A DNA stretch of 64,000 bases from Mesorhizobium loti (GCF_003148495.1 NZ_QGGH01000014.1:1-64000); one strand, 5' to 3'; counted from the first letter of the stretch, positions 17,368 to 26,506 are shown. Notes: generated by a model not told the origin, from the sequence alone. Translations and numbers: made by a program.

Positions 17368-18729
17368 ATGGCGAGAGACAGCAGTGCAGCTGAGACGATC
17401 GAGAACAATGTCCGCAGCGGTTCGCGGCCGAGCGATCTGCGCATCACCGACCTGCGCGTTGCCGAGATCGTCGGCGCGCCGTTCACCTCGGCGCTCATCA
17501 AGATCTACACCAACCAGGGCATTGTCGGGCTTGGTGAGGTACGCGACGGCGCCAGCGCGACCTATGCGCTGATGCTCAAGAGCCGGTTGCTCGGCGAGAA
17601 TCCCTGTGACATCGACCGGCTGTTCCGCCGCATCAAGCAATTTGGCGGTCATGGCCGGCAGGGTGGCGGTGTCTCGGCAGTCGAGATCGCCCTGTGGGAC
17701 CTCGCCGGCAAGGCCTATGGCGTGCCGATCTACCAGATGCTCGGGGGACGGTTCCGCGACAAGGTGCGTGTCTATTGCGACACCGATGCGGAGAAGCCCA
17801 GTGGCACCGAGACCGGCAAGCGGCTCAAGGCGCGGATGGATCTCGGCTTCACCTTCCTCAAGATGGACCTCGGGCTGGCGCAGATCTCCCACATCCCAGG
17901 CGCTGTGGTCGCGCCGGCTGGCGTGCTCGACGGTTTCCGCACGCATGCCAGCCGCGGTCGGGCACGCACGCTGGACGAACGCCGGGCACGCAATGCCGCC
18001 TATGACGCGCAGAACGTGCCGCATCCCTTCACCGGCCTCCACTTCACCGAAAAGGGCATCGACCTGCTCGATCAATATATCCACGAGGTCCGCGAGGTGA
18101 TCGGCTACGAGATCCCGCTCGCCATCGACCATGTCGGCCACATCTCGCTGCAGGACGGCATCCGTCTCGCCCGGCGGATCGAGAAATACGCACCAGCCTG
18201 GCTCGAGGACGTGATCCCCTGGCAGTACACCGAACAGTATCGGCAGCTGCAGCAGGCTACGTCCGTGCCGATCTGCACCGGTGAGGACATCTATCTCAAG
18301 GAAGGTTTCGAGCCGCTGCTCAACGCCGGCATCTCGGTCATCCACCCGGACTTGCTTACGTCAGGCGGCATCCTCGAGACGAAGAAGATCGGCGATGCGG
18401 CGCAGGACCATGGCGTTGCCATGGCTATTCACATGGCGGAGAGCCCGATCGCCGCCATGGCGGCTGCCCATGTCGCCGTGGCCACGGAAAACTTCATGGC
18501 GCTCGAATACCACAGCGTCGAGGTCGACTGGTGGGACGATATCGTCACCGGCCTGCCCAAGCCGCTGGTCAAGGACGGCTTCATCACCGTCCCCGACAGA
18601 CCGGGCCTGGGCATCGACGACGTCGTCGACGAAGTGATCAGCCAGCACCTGCAGCCCGGCATCACCGGCATCTGGCAGCCGACCGATCACTGGGACGATG
18701 AATATTCCTGGGACCGCACCTGGAGCTGA
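17368..18729 (+). CDS. Enolase-superfamily enzyme with a long insertion, probable sugar-acid dehydratase
   Basis: A 453-residue mandelate racemase/muconate lactonizing enzyme homologue. Candidate active-site residues are K165 (LKMDLG), metal ligands D254 (AIDHVGH), E280 (WLEDV) and E306 (TGEDIY), and H355 (IHMAESPI). About 60 residues (roughly 172-232) are inserted between the lysine strand and the first metal ligand, making it longer than the usual 370-410 residues. GGAG precedes the ATG. First catabolic gene after gntR. The residue set suggests an acid-sugar dehydratase, but the substrate is not assignable. Confidence 0.82.
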   Translation: MARDSSAAETIENNVRSGSRPSDLRITDLRVAEIVGAPFTSALIKIYTNQGIVGLGEVRDGASATYALMLKSRLLGENPCDIDRLFRRIKQFGGHGRQGGGVSAVEIALWDLAGKAYGVPIYQMLGGRFRDKVRVYCDTDAEKPSGTETGKRLKARMDLGFTFLKMDLGLAQISHIPGAVVAPAGVLDGFRTHASRGRARTLDERRARNAAYDAQNVPHPFTGLHFTEKGIDLLDQYIHEVREVIGYEIPLAIDHVGHISLQDGIRLARRIEKYAPAWLEDVIPWQYTEQYRQLQQATSVPICTGEDIYLKEGFEPLLNAGISVIHPDLLTSGGILETKKIGDAAQDHGVAMAIHMAESPIAAMAAAHVAVATENFMALEYHSVEVDWWDDIVTGLPKPLVKDGFITVPDRPGLGIDDVVDEVISQHLQPGITGIWQPTDHWDDEYSWDRTWS

Positions 18730-18734
18730 CTCTA

Positions 18735-18758
18735 CACCTCTCCCCGGGGGGAGAGGTG
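18735..18758 (+). terminator. GC-rich hairpin between enolase-superfamily gene and NIPSNAP gene
   Basis: CACCTCTCCCC and GGGGAGAGGTG form an 11-bp stem with a very short loop. There is no T-run, so it may be a transcript-stabilising hairpin or a small repeat rather than a terminator. Confidence 0.45.
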
Positions 18759-18774
18759 AACAGAAGGATCGACC

Positions 18775-19101
18775 ATGATCTACGAACTTCGCATTTACGA
18801 CTGCCTGCCGGGCCAGCTGCCGGCACTGCTCAAGCGTTTCAACGACCATACCTTGGCGCTGTGGGATAAGCACGGCATCCGCCAGGCCGGGTTCTTCACC
18901 ACGGTGGTCGGCGAAAGCAGCAATCGACTGACCTATTTCGTCGCCTGGGAATCCCTTGCCGAGCGCGAAGTGAAATGGAAGGCCTTCACCACCGATCCGG
19001 CATGGCTCAAGGTCCGCGACGAGTCCGAGCGCGATGGCCCGATCCTGGCCAATATTTCCAGCCAGTTTCTCGCGCCAACCGCCTTCTCGTCGGTGAAATA
19101 G
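18775..19101 (+). CDS. NIPSNAP-family small protein
   Basis: A 108-residue protein that starts MIYELRIYDCLPGQLPALL and contains LWDKHGIRQAGFFTTVVGE and FVAWESLAEREVKW, the dimeric alpha-beta barrel pattern of NIPSNAP domains. Bacterial members are often found in catabolic operons without known activity. It lies between two enolase-superfamily genes; the next starts 8 bases after its stop. Confidence 0.85.
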   Translation: MIYELRIYDCLPGQLPALLKRFNDHTLALWDKHGIRQAGFFTTVVGESSNRLTYFVAWESLAEREVKWKAFTTDPAWLKVRDESERDGPILANISSQFLAPTAFSSVK

Positions 19102-19109
19102 AGGACATC

Positions 19110-20306
19110 ATGAAGATCACCGATCTCCGGTGCGCCGTCATCGGCAAACATCCCATCGTCCGCATCGTGACCGATGAAGGTCTTTATGGCCTCGGCGAGG
19201 TTGAGTACACCAAGCCCTATCTCAAGCCCTGGGTCCTGCATTTCCGCGAGGCGCTGATCGGTGAAGATCCGACCGACGTCGAACGCTGCATGCTGAAGAT
19301 CCGGCAGCGCGGCTCGTTCAAGCCTTATGGCGCCGCCGTCAGCGCCATCGAGCACGCTCTCTGGGACATCGCCGGCAAGGCGGCCGGCGTTCCAGTCTAC
19401 AAGCTGCTCGGCGGCAAGGTGCGCGACAAGGTGCGGGTCTACAACGGCTCCATCCGCAAAAAAAGGACCGGCGACAAGCCCGAGGACTACGCGGCCGACG
19501 TCAAGTGGATGATGGAGCGGCCCGAAAACTTCTTCATGGTCAAGCAGGGGATCAGCTTCCACTCCAACATGAAGACGAGCGTGCCCGACTTCCACTACGG
19601 CGTCCGCCAGCCGCCGACCTATCACGGGGCGATGGACCAGGGGCAGATCAGCGAGCGCGGCATGGCGCATATGATCGAATGCGTCATCGCCATGAAGGAG
19701 GTGCTCGGCGACAAGGTTTCGCTCGCGCTTGATTGCGGCCCCGGCTGGTTTCTGCCGGACGCCATCCGCTTCGCGCAGGCGGTGGAAAAATACAATCTCA
19801 TGTGGCTCGAGGACATGCTGACGGGCGACTACGTGCCATGGGTCAATCCGCAGGCCTACCGCGAACTCACGACATCCACGTCCACCCCTATCCACACAGG
19901 AGAGCAGATTTACCTGCGTCATAACTTCAAGGAACTGATCGAAACGCAGGCGGTCCGCATCATCGGTCCGGACCCCGCAGATATCGGCGGCATCGCCGAG
20001 CTCAAATGGGTGGCCGAACATGCCTACATGCACTCGATCATGATGGCACCGCACGGCACGGCGAATGGTCTCCTCGGCCTCGGCGCGCTGATCAATGTCT
20101 GCGCAACTCTGCCCGCCAACTACATCGCCTTCGAATACCCCAGCGCCTCCGACCCCTGGTGGGAGGATATCGTTATTGGCCTGCCGACGCGGATCGTGAA
20201 GGATTCGATGATCGACTTGCTCGAAGCTCCCGGATTGGGCGTGGACATCGATGCCGCAGGCGCAAAGAAGTATCTCAAGGAAGAGGACGCCGGTTTCTTC
20301 GACTGA
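19110..20306 (+). CDS. Enolase-superfamily enzyme, mandelate racemase/muconate lactonizing type
   Basis: A 398-residue enzyme. Visible motifs include AVSAIEHALWDIAGKAAGVP, K145 (MVKQG), metal ligands D208 (LALDCG), E234 (WLEDM) and E265 (HTGEQIY), and H315 (MAPHGTANG). The ATG at 19110 is preferred because GAGG lies just upstream and the product starts MKITDLRCAVIG, as in relatives; the frame is open further upstream inside the NIPSNAP gene. Together with the gene at 17368 it represents the rightward arm of the regulon. Substrate unknown. Confidence 0.85.
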   Translation: MKITDLRCAVIGKHPIVRIVTDEGLYGLGEVEYTKPYLKPWVLHFREALIGEDPTDVERCMLKIRQRGSFKPYGAAVSAIEHALWDIAGKAAGVPVYKLLGGKVRDKVRVYNGSIRKKRTGDKPEDYAADVKWMMERPENFFMVKQGISFHSNMKTSVPDFHYGVRQPPTYHGAMDQGQISERGMAHMIECVIAMKEVLGDKVSLALDCGPGWFLPDAIRFAQAVEKYNLMWLEDMLTGDYVPWVNPQAYRELTTSTSTPIHTGEQIYLRHNFKELIETQAVRIIGPDPADIGGIAELKWVAEHAYMHSIMMAPHGTANGLLGLGALINVCATLPANYIAFEYPSASDPWWEDIVIGLPTRIVKDSMIDLLEAPGLGVDIDAAGAKKYLKEEDAGFFD

Positions 20307-21040
20307 ATAGACATCGCGTACCGTACGGGCACACTTCGAGGCATCGCTTGCCGGGGCCAACCTGTTGGTCGCGTGTGGCGTTGCCGGCTGCTCCGGAGTG
20401 CACTAGACCAACCGCTTTCGTGTGCACTATGTGCAACAAGAACGTCGATGTAGCCATGTGGCTTTCCGTTGCGGTGGCGTAGGCGGGCGCCTTTTGCCAA
20501 CTGGTCTGTCTTTCCAATCGGGAATTGGATCGACCTAGATCAAAAGAAGACGATGACATTAATATAACAGACAACAAACTTGCTATTGCGCCGATGATGG
20601 ACTGGACGGATAGACTGGCAAAATCAATGCGTTATAAGGGTTCGTGTGCATAAACTGCACACGAAAGTCCTGCTTCTCTTCCATTTTCGTTCCTGCGATG
20701 GGGTATCCGACGGGTATCTTCGGACCCCCGTTGAACATCAGTGCTGACCTGTCCTGCGAAGATCGTCGCACGTACATCCGCGATCTGCCGTTTGCCGGAT
20801 AGCCGACGGACGTACAGGATGGTTCTCTCAAGCTGCCGGCTGCATGGCCCCCTCAGCGGCATGCCCCTAAATTAGTTTCTGGATGGTTCACCAACCATGC
20901 GAAATTCATATGAAGGGTAGGGGCTGCCTAACCACTTCTTTATCAATACTTCACCATAGGGACAACGGTCCCGGAACCTTTCTGATTGCTGCGGACTTCT
21001 GGGATTCACTGCGAATCCAACCAAATGAAGGGGTCTCCGC
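20307..21040. other. 734-base gene-poor segment spanning the left edge of the putative island
   Basis: No convincing gene is seen. Short minus-strand open frames (for example 20583-20831) have no recognisable domain. The segment contains the left dusA-like repeat (20582-20610) and two stretches around 20416 and 20644 sharing TTCGTGTGCA with a stretch at 27244 next to the other boundary. GC content drops around 20530-20580. Confidence 0.6.
20582..20610 (+). other. Putative attL: duplicated dusA 5' segment
   Basis: GCTATTGCGCCGATGATGG followed by ACTGGACGGA matches 27 of 29 bases of the dusA 5' coding sequence at 27316-27344. In frame it encodes AIAPMMDWTD, the conserved start of DusA, then runs into a stop about 40 bases later. 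This is what an attachment-site duplication from integration into dusA leaves behind. Confidence 0.75.
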
Positions 21041-21346
21041 ATGAAAGTCACTGCAGCAGGTATCGACCGCATCAAGATCGGCAATGCGGACGCGAGCGGC
21101 CAAGACGCACAATTCGTCGTTTGGCTTTATCTTCAGGTTGACGAAGGCGGCACACAGACCGGTCAGGAACTGGTGGTGTCTATACCATACGACGCGCATA
21201 TGACGTTCGACGATCTCGCCACCCAGGCTTTCGAGAAGGCGCACGCCATGCTTCGCGCCTGCTGCGAGATAGATCAGTCCATGTGGTGGAAGCAGTTCAA
21301 CCGCAGCCTTGCGCCGCTGCCCGAATGGACACCGGGTGCGCAGTAG
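21041..21346 (+). CDS. Hypothetical protein (101 residues)
   Basis: A small soluble protein starting MKVTAAGIDRIKIGNADASG with AAGGGG seven bases upstream. Composition (mixed charged and hydrophobic, WWKQFN near the end) and codon use look like a real gene. No domain recognised. It lies inside the putative island. Confidence 0.55.
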   Translation: MKVTAAGIDRIKIGNADASGQDAQFVVWLYLQVDEGGTQTGQELVVSIPYDAHMTFDDLATQAFEKAHAMLRACCEIDQSMWWKQFNRSLAPLPEWTPGAQ

Positions 21347-21566
21347 CTGGCAGAACCTTCATTGCCGCTGCGTGGCGGCAACGTCGCTAGTCTAAAGGCT
21401 GGAATGTTGCCATTCTTCTCGTCGATCGGAACGATCAGGTTGCGCCATGGCGGACACCCGAAGCAGAACGTTCCCTTCTCTGACATAACCGCTTTGGCGT
21501 GGGCGAGTAGCGGCCAACGGCAAGATCTTCTTCCTATGCAAATAGTTCGGACTGAACCGACTAGGT

Positions 21567-23675
21567 CTAAGTTTCGCTGCTTGGGAAATGTGCCTCAGCC
21601 TCATTCGGCTCAAACAAGTTCACCCGAAAATCGCAAGCCAGTCCGGACCTTTCGAACGTCAGGACGATTCGGCCTGCCGAGTCGGAGGCGAATATGCGCT
21701 CCAGAAGCTGGGTGCCAAACCCCTTGCGCTCGATAGGGCCGACGGTTGGGCCGCCTGTCTCTCGCCATTCGAGTTCAAGTCGGCGTTGCTGTTTTTGACC
21801 AACAAGCTTCCAGGATATCGAAACCTTGCCCTTTGCATTCGACAGCGCCCCATATTTGATTGCATTTGTCGTAAGTTCATGAAGCGCGAGAGCAAATGAG
21901 AGAGCGACGTTTGGCGGAAGCCAAACCTTGCCGCCGCTGATTTGAAAGCGCTCGATCGATGCATGCGGCTTGATTGACGCTGTGATCAGATCATTGAGAT
22001 CGGCACCGCTCCAGTTCTGTTGCGTAAGGATGTCGTGCGCCTTTGCCAGCGAGATGAGCCGGTTGGACAGGGTCCGTCCTGCCTCGGGCAACGTCGTAGC
22101 GTTGCGGATCGTCTGGCTTGCGATGGATCGGACCACCGCAAGCGTGTTCTTGACGCGGTGATTCAGTTCATTCACCAGCAATTTGCGGTGCTCTTCGCCG
22201 CGTTTACGGTCAGTGATGTCCAGGCTGATTTGCACAGCGCCAATAATGTTGCCGCTTGGGCTGCGGATCGGACGCGCGCTCGACAGCAGGAAGCGCTCCA
22301 CGCCTGATGGAAGGGTGTAGGCGAACTCTTCGTTGTCGGTCAGCTCTCCGCGCATTGCCCGGCTTAGAGGTCGGTCTTCACGGCTTACGGTGTGGCCGTC
22401 CTTGACTGCGACGGTGTTGATCACCAGATCGGGCGCCCCAAAGGATTTACGGACGTCCGTCGGTAAACCCATGAGTTCGGCCGCGAAGCGATTGCGGATC
22501 ACCTGGAGCGCTTTCGGGTCATAGGTGAACCAGACCGCCGCCGGCACCGTCTCCAGCACTGTCTCCAACTCATACCGACGCTCAGCGATGGCTCGCTCTG
22601 CGTCAACCAGCGCCTGCGCGATAGCAGCGAACTCGGTAACCGAGGTTGACATAGGTTCAACGGTGCGGCCGTGGCCCAGCGCCTCAGCGCGAGCGGCAAG
22701 GTCGGCGGTCGCTCCAGTGAAGCGCTTTCCAACGACGTACCCGAGGGCGATTGACACAAGAAGCGCCAGGAGGCCTATCCCGCAAATTGCCGCGAGCGAG
22801 CGCCACAGCGGCGCCTGCACATCCGAAAGCGGCATGTTGGCGGTATAAAACCAATCGGAATATGACGATCGGTAGTAGCCTGCCAGCAGCGTGATGCCTT
22901 CGTAGTTGCGGGACGTGAAGCTGCCGGAGCGGCCAACGATTTTTTCCAGATATTCTGGCAATCCGGGCTTGCCGGTCATCTCCTCGTGCGACCTGGAACG
23001 TGCCACGTAATTACCGTCGCGATCTCCAATGCCCACCGTCCACCCCTCAGGCACCGCAGGCATCATCACATCGCGAATGCGCGCGGTTGGGACAGAAATC
23101 GAAAGGACCAGGTCTTCGCCCGTCGGAGCCGGCACCTTTGTGGCTACAGCGATGCGGTAGGTTTTGGAATCCTTGCTGGCGAAGACATCGCTGACGAAAA
23201 CGCCAGACGCTCTGAGTTTCTCCCGATCCCCCGCCGATATCGGTTCGATCGGCGGCAGATCAGCACCGTACCCGATCTCTGTATTCAACAGTTGATTACG
23301 CTCTAAATCGCGCAGGACGATGATCCGGTCCGTCCCTTCGACCAGGCTGAGCGCCTCGCCGCGAAAGGCCTCCAGATCGCCATTGGCGAGAGCAGCCGAT
23401 TTCGACAGACCGTTGAGAGTCGTTTGGAGGTTGGCTAGTTCGCCCTCGACTACGAGCGAAACCTGCCGGGCAGTCTGCAGTGCATCCTGCTCGAAGCGGG
23501 ATCGCTCGTGCAGAGCATATTGGACCAGCAGATAGGCCGCGAAGAGCCAGACGGGTACCACCGCGGCAGCGATCAGACCAAGCAGGTGCGATCGTGCTGA
23601 TCGACGAGGCAAATGTTGCTTCCCCTGCCGCCCCAGAAACTTCACCAACCATAATCGCAAGCCTGCGAACAGCAA
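21567..23675 (-). CDS. HWE-family sensor histidine kinase with double-Cache-like sensor and PAS domain
   Basis: A 702-residue membrane sensor. A helix at about residues 31-53 (LLGLIAAAVVPVWLFAAYLLV) is followed by an extracytoplasmic region of about 230 residues, a second helix (AAICGIGLLALLVSIALGYVVG), a HAMP-like linker, a PAS-type domain, and an HWE kinase core with H506 in NELNHRVKNTL, HELTTNAIKYGAL and the family WRE sequence. HWE kinases often act in general stress or light/redox signalling in alphaproteobacteria. The start is uncertain: TTG at 23675 is the far end of the frame and a later TTG or GTG is possible. No response regulator is nearby. Confidence 0.85.
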   Translation of the reverse strand: MLFAGLRLWLVKFLGRQGKQHLPRRSARSHLLGLIAAAVVPVWLFAAYLLVQYALHERSRFEQDALQTARQVSLVVEGELANLQTTLNGLSKSAALANGDLEAFRGEALSLVEGTDRIIVLRDLERNQLLNTEIGYGADLPPIEPISAGDREKLRASGVFVSDVFASKDSKTYRIAVATKVPAPTGEDLVLSISVPTARIRDVMMPAVPEGWTVGIGDRDGNYVARSRSHEEMTGKPGLPEYLEKIVGRSGSFTSRNYEGITLLAGYYRSSYSDWFYTANMPLSDVQAPLWRSLAAICGIGLLALLVSIALGYVVGKRFTGATADLAARAEALGHGRTVEPMSTSVTEFAAIAQALVDAERAIAERRYELETVLETVPAAVWFTYDPKALQVIRNRFAAELMGLPTDVRKSFGAPDLVINTVAVKDGHTVSREDRPLSRAMRGELTDNEEFAYTLPSGVERFLLSSARPIRSPSGNIIGAVQISLDITDRKRGEEHRKLLVNELNHRVKNTLAVVRSIASQTIRNATTLPEAGRTLSNRLISLAKAHDILTQQNWSGADLNDLITASIKPHASIERFQISGGKVWLPPNVALSFALALHELTTNAIKYGALSNAKGKVSISWKLVGQKQQRRLELEWRETGGPTVGPIERKGFGTQLLERIFASDSAGRIVLTFERSGLACDFRVNLFEPNEAEAHFPSSET

Positions 23676-23870
23676 GCTTTAGTTCAAGCGAACGCGATCG
23701 AGCCGGTTTGCAAGCGGCAGATGACTGCCAGTGATCCAAAGCAGAAAGGTCAGGAACGCGCCTCATGGCGATCGTTCGGGCTAGCGGCACTGTCTCCCAA
23801 AAGCATTTCGCTGGCATTCTCTTGACTATGCTGTATCGCTCGACGGACCGCCTCTGTCGCTGTGGCGCTC

Positions 23871-24119
23871 CCATGCAACGGCCAGGTCGAGAGAATGAAC
23901 CGGACTATCAAGGACGCCACCGTCAAGCGCTTCTACTACGAGAGCCACGACCAACTGCGCACCCATCTCGCCGACTTCGTCGCCGCCTACAACTTCGCCC
24001 GCAGGCTCAAGACCCTCAAGGGTCTCACACCCTACCAGTTCATCTGCAAGGCGTGGGCGTCACAACCGGAACGCTTCAAACTCAATCCGCTCCAGCAAAT
24101 GCCGGGACCAAACATCTAG
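23871..24119 (+). pseudogene. C-terminal remnant of an IS481-type transposase
   Basis: The frame encodes PCNGQVERMNRTIKDATVK, then FVAAYNFARRLKTLKGLTPYQ and a normal C-terminus. This is the last third of an IS481-family DDE transposase, including the region with the final catalytic glutamate (QVERMNRT). No N-terminal part, DDE aspartates or terminal inverted repeats were found upstream, so it is a dead fragment. Confidence 0.85.
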
Positions 24120-24280
24120 GCTCGTAATCGATTGCCACACGTTTTCAAATTCGTCCGTTAGTGCTAACGGCAGGTAAGGTAGGCAGTCGGGAGGGGTAGG
24201 CGACGCTTCCGGCGCCGTCACTGCGGACCTCTCGTCGAGACCCAAAGCGGTTGTGGCGTCACTCTATCAACCTCGGCAAG

Positions 24281-25273
24281 TCAGTTCGAAACGGCCGATC
24301 TGAACTTGCTCGGTGGTTGACCATAAGTCTGACGGAAGAGCCTCGAGAAATGCGAGGCGTTTTCAAAGCCGACCTCGATCGCGATCTCGATCATCGGAGC
24401 CCGGGTCTGCATCAGGAGGTATTTCGCTCGCTCCAGACGCACCCTTGTGTAGACAACCGCCGGAGAACTGTTTGTTTTCTCCATGAAGAGGCGCTCGAGT
24501 TGCCTTCGTGATAGTCCAACCAAGGCGGCCAATTTGGGAATGGAGATTCTATTCTCGACATGGTTCTCCATGATGATGAGCGCAGCCTTGAGTCTGGGAT
24601 CATGGCTCTCGATGGCAAGCGGTCTGCGCGGCTGGATGTCCGACGCCGAGCGCGCCTTCTCGATCTGCAGCACCTCGAGTGCGTTTGTCTCGGCCTCCCT
24701 GCTGATATGGCGCCTGACGATCGACGCGGCCATATCTGCCGCGCTGCTGCCGCCGGCACATGATCCCCTGGTGCGGTCAAGATTGAACAGACGGTCCGCC
24801 CTGACCGCGTGATCCGGGAAGCGCTCGCGGAAAGCCTGAAAATGGAGCCAGCTGACGCAAGTCTGATGGTACTTCATCAGGCCAGCCTCGGCCAGGATGA
24901 ACGTTCCCGTGCAGACCCCAATCAAGGGGACCTTCGCAGCGGCGGATCGCTTGAGGTAGCTGACTGTCTCGCTGTCGACCGGAAATTCACCGTTCAGCAG
25001 CCCGCCGACGACCACGATATAGTTGAACTCTCTCGGGTCCACGAAATCCGATGTCGGCGCGACCTGGACTCCGCAACTGGAGGTGATCAGGTTTCGGGTG
25101 CTCGCCAGGAGCTGCCAATCGGCCAAAACCCTGCCGGATTTGTCGGTCTCGTCGCTCGCCAATCTGAGCGTGTCGACGAACAGCGCGAACGCGGAAAGGG
25201 TGAAGGAGCGAGCGAGGACAAAGCCGATCTTCAATCGGTCGATGCCGGGTGCTTCTTCCGCCGATTTCTTCAC
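24281..25273 (-). CDS. GlxA-type AraC-family transcriptional regulator
   Basis: A 330-residue regulator: an N-terminal DJ-1/PfpI-like domain (residues about 12-185, with IGVCTGTFILAEAG around the nucleophile-elbow cysteine) and a C-terminal AraC helix-turn-helix (ISIPKLAALVGLSRRQLERLF, MIEIAIEVGFENASHFSRLFR). Start is GTG at 25273 with GGAGG six bases upstream. Regulators of this type commonly sit beside proline-racemase-family or amino-acid catabolic genes, as here. Probably controls the downstream-linked gene at 25466. Confidence 0.88.
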   Translation of the reverse strand: MKKSAEEAPGIDRLKIGFVLARSFTLSAFALFVDTLRLASDETDKSGRVLADWQLLASTRNLITSSCGVQVAPTSDFVDPREFNYIVVVGGLLNGEFPVDSETVSYLKRSAAAKVPLIGVCTGTFILAEAGLMKYHQTCVSWLHFQAFRERFPDHAVRADRLFNLDRTRGSCAGGSSAADMAASIVRRHISREAETNALEVLQIEKARSASDIQPRRPLAIESHDPRLKAALIIMENHVENRISIPKLAALVGLSRRQLERLFMEKTNSSPAVVYTRVRLERAKYLLMQTRAPMIEIAIEVGFENASHFSRLFRQTYGQPPSKFRSAVSN

Positions 25274-25288
25274 CGCCTGCCTCCGTCC

Positions 25289-25438
25289 TTATCTGGCCGA
25301 CAGCGCCTTACGATGTCGCAGTGCCCGCAAGCGAATATCGGAACGAATGGTCGCACCCGCGGCGATCAGCTGCATCAGTTCGCCGATGCAATCGATCGTC
25401 GTCCGCCGGCAATCCACAAACACCTTACCCTTTGCCAT
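25289..25438 (-). CDS. Possible 49-residue small protein
   Basis: An uninterrupted frame from ATG 25438 to TAA 25289 encodes MAKGKVFVDCRRTTIDCIGE and a basic C-terminus. It lies in the gap between the proline-racemase-family gene and the GlxA-type regulator gene. No clear ribosome binding site and no recognised family, so it may be a degraded piece of a larger gene. Confidence 0.3.
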   Translation of the reverse strand: MAKGKVFVDCRRTTIDCIGELMQLIAAGATIRSDIRLRALRHRKALSAR

Positions 25439-25465
25439 CGTCGCACAGCCCGGCTGTCGGTGCAC

Positions 25466-26506
25466 CTACTGCTTCACCGAGGTGGAGGTTCCCCAGGTAT
25501 CGGACAGCACATAGCCTTGGGGGTACGGATCGGTTGGATCGAGATAATAGCTGTGCTCGCCCGTGATCCAGGCCCGGCCGGTGATCTCCGGAACGATCGC
25601 CTTGCGATCGCCGATCTGCGTCAGCTCCAGGATCCTGCCGGTGAAGCGCGAGCCGATGATCGATTCATGGACTAACACGTCGCCAACACCCATCAAGCCG
25701 CGGGCCTGCAGCACGGCCATGCGGGCCGATGTGCCGGTTCCGGTCGGGCTGCGGTCCGAGCGGCCCGGCGAGACGATGCAGGTGTTGCGGGTGACGTTGC
25801 CAGGGCCCTGGAACGGCATGGCGAACTGCACAATCGACACGCCGCGCACATGGTCGAATTCCGGATGGACGACATCGAGCTGTTCGCGCGCGGCCCGTCG
25901 GACCTTCTCACCGGCGACCGCCAGCTCGCGAGCCTCATTGGGAGCAACCGAAAAGCCGAGCGCCTTGGCATCGACGATTGCATAGAACATGCCGCCATAG
26001 GCGATATCGACCTTGAGCGTGCCTAGCCCCTCGACCTCGATATTGGCATCCAGGCGATCGACAAAGGCGGGTGCATTGCGGAAAGTGATCGACAGGCATT
26101 TGCCGTCGCGGCATTCGGCGCGAACTTCGATGACGCCGCCCGGCATGTCGAGCTTGAAGCGTGTCTCGGGCTCCTGCATCGGCACCATGCCGGTTTCGAG
26201 CAGTACGGTGGCAACGCAGATCGTGTTGGAACCGGACATCGGAGGATATTCCGTCGGCTCCATGATGATGGCACCGGCGACGCAATCCTCGCGCGTCGAC
26301 GGAACCAGGAGATTGACGTGCCGAGCAACGCTGCCGCGCGGTTCGCAGATCAGCATCCGCCTTATGTGGTCGTGATCACGTTCCATCGTGATCATCTTGT
26401 CCATCATCGTGAGGCCCGCCGGCGGCAGGACGCCTCCGACGATGACATCACCGACTTCACCTTCGGCATGACAGCCGACGACACGAATGGAGGCTTTCGT
26501 ACGCAT
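25466..26506 (-). CDS. Proline racemase/hydroxyproline epimerase-dehydratase family protein with Ser/Thr active-site pair
   Basis: A 346-residue member of the proline racemase superfamily. The two positions that are cysteines in proline racemase and 4-hydroxyproline epimerase are S91 (PMSGSNT) and T255 (DRSPTGTG). Thr at the second position is known in trans-3-hydroxy-L-proline dehydratases, but Ser at the first together with Thr is unusual, so activity is left open. AAGGA lies 6 bases before the ATG. The neighbouring GlxA-type regulator suggests use in hydroxyproline or related amino-acid catabolism. Confidence 0.85.
   Translation of the reverse strand: MRTKASIRVVGCHAEGEVGDVIVGGVLPPAGLTMMDKMITMERDHDHIRRMLICEPRGSVARHVNLLVPSTREDCVAGAIIMEPTEYPPMSGSNTICVATVLLETGMVPMQEPETRFKLDMPGGVIEVRAECRDGKCLSITFRNAPAFVDRLDANIEVEGLGTLKVDIAYGGMFYAIVDAKALGFSVAPNEARELAVAGEKVRRAAREQLDVVHPEFDHVRGVSIVQFAMPFQGPGNVTRNTCIVSPGRSDRSPTGTGTSARMAVLQARGLMGVGDVLVHESIIGSRFTGRILELTQIGDRKAIVPEITGRAWITGEHSYYLDPTDPYPQGYVLSDTWGTSTSVKQ

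Noticed and set aside
16636..18345. Minus-strand 569-codon frame opposite gntR and the 453-residue enolase-superfamily gene
   Set aside because: No domain, and the plus-strand genes have clear motifs and ribosome binding sites.
20583..20831. 82-codon minus-strand frame next to the left att site
   Set aside because: No recognisable domain, no clear start signal, and the segment is disturbed island-edge DNA.
21362..21736. 124-codon plus-strand frame downstream of the 101-residue hypothetical gene
   Set aside because: Overlaps the 3' end of the histidine kinase in antisense and shows no domain.
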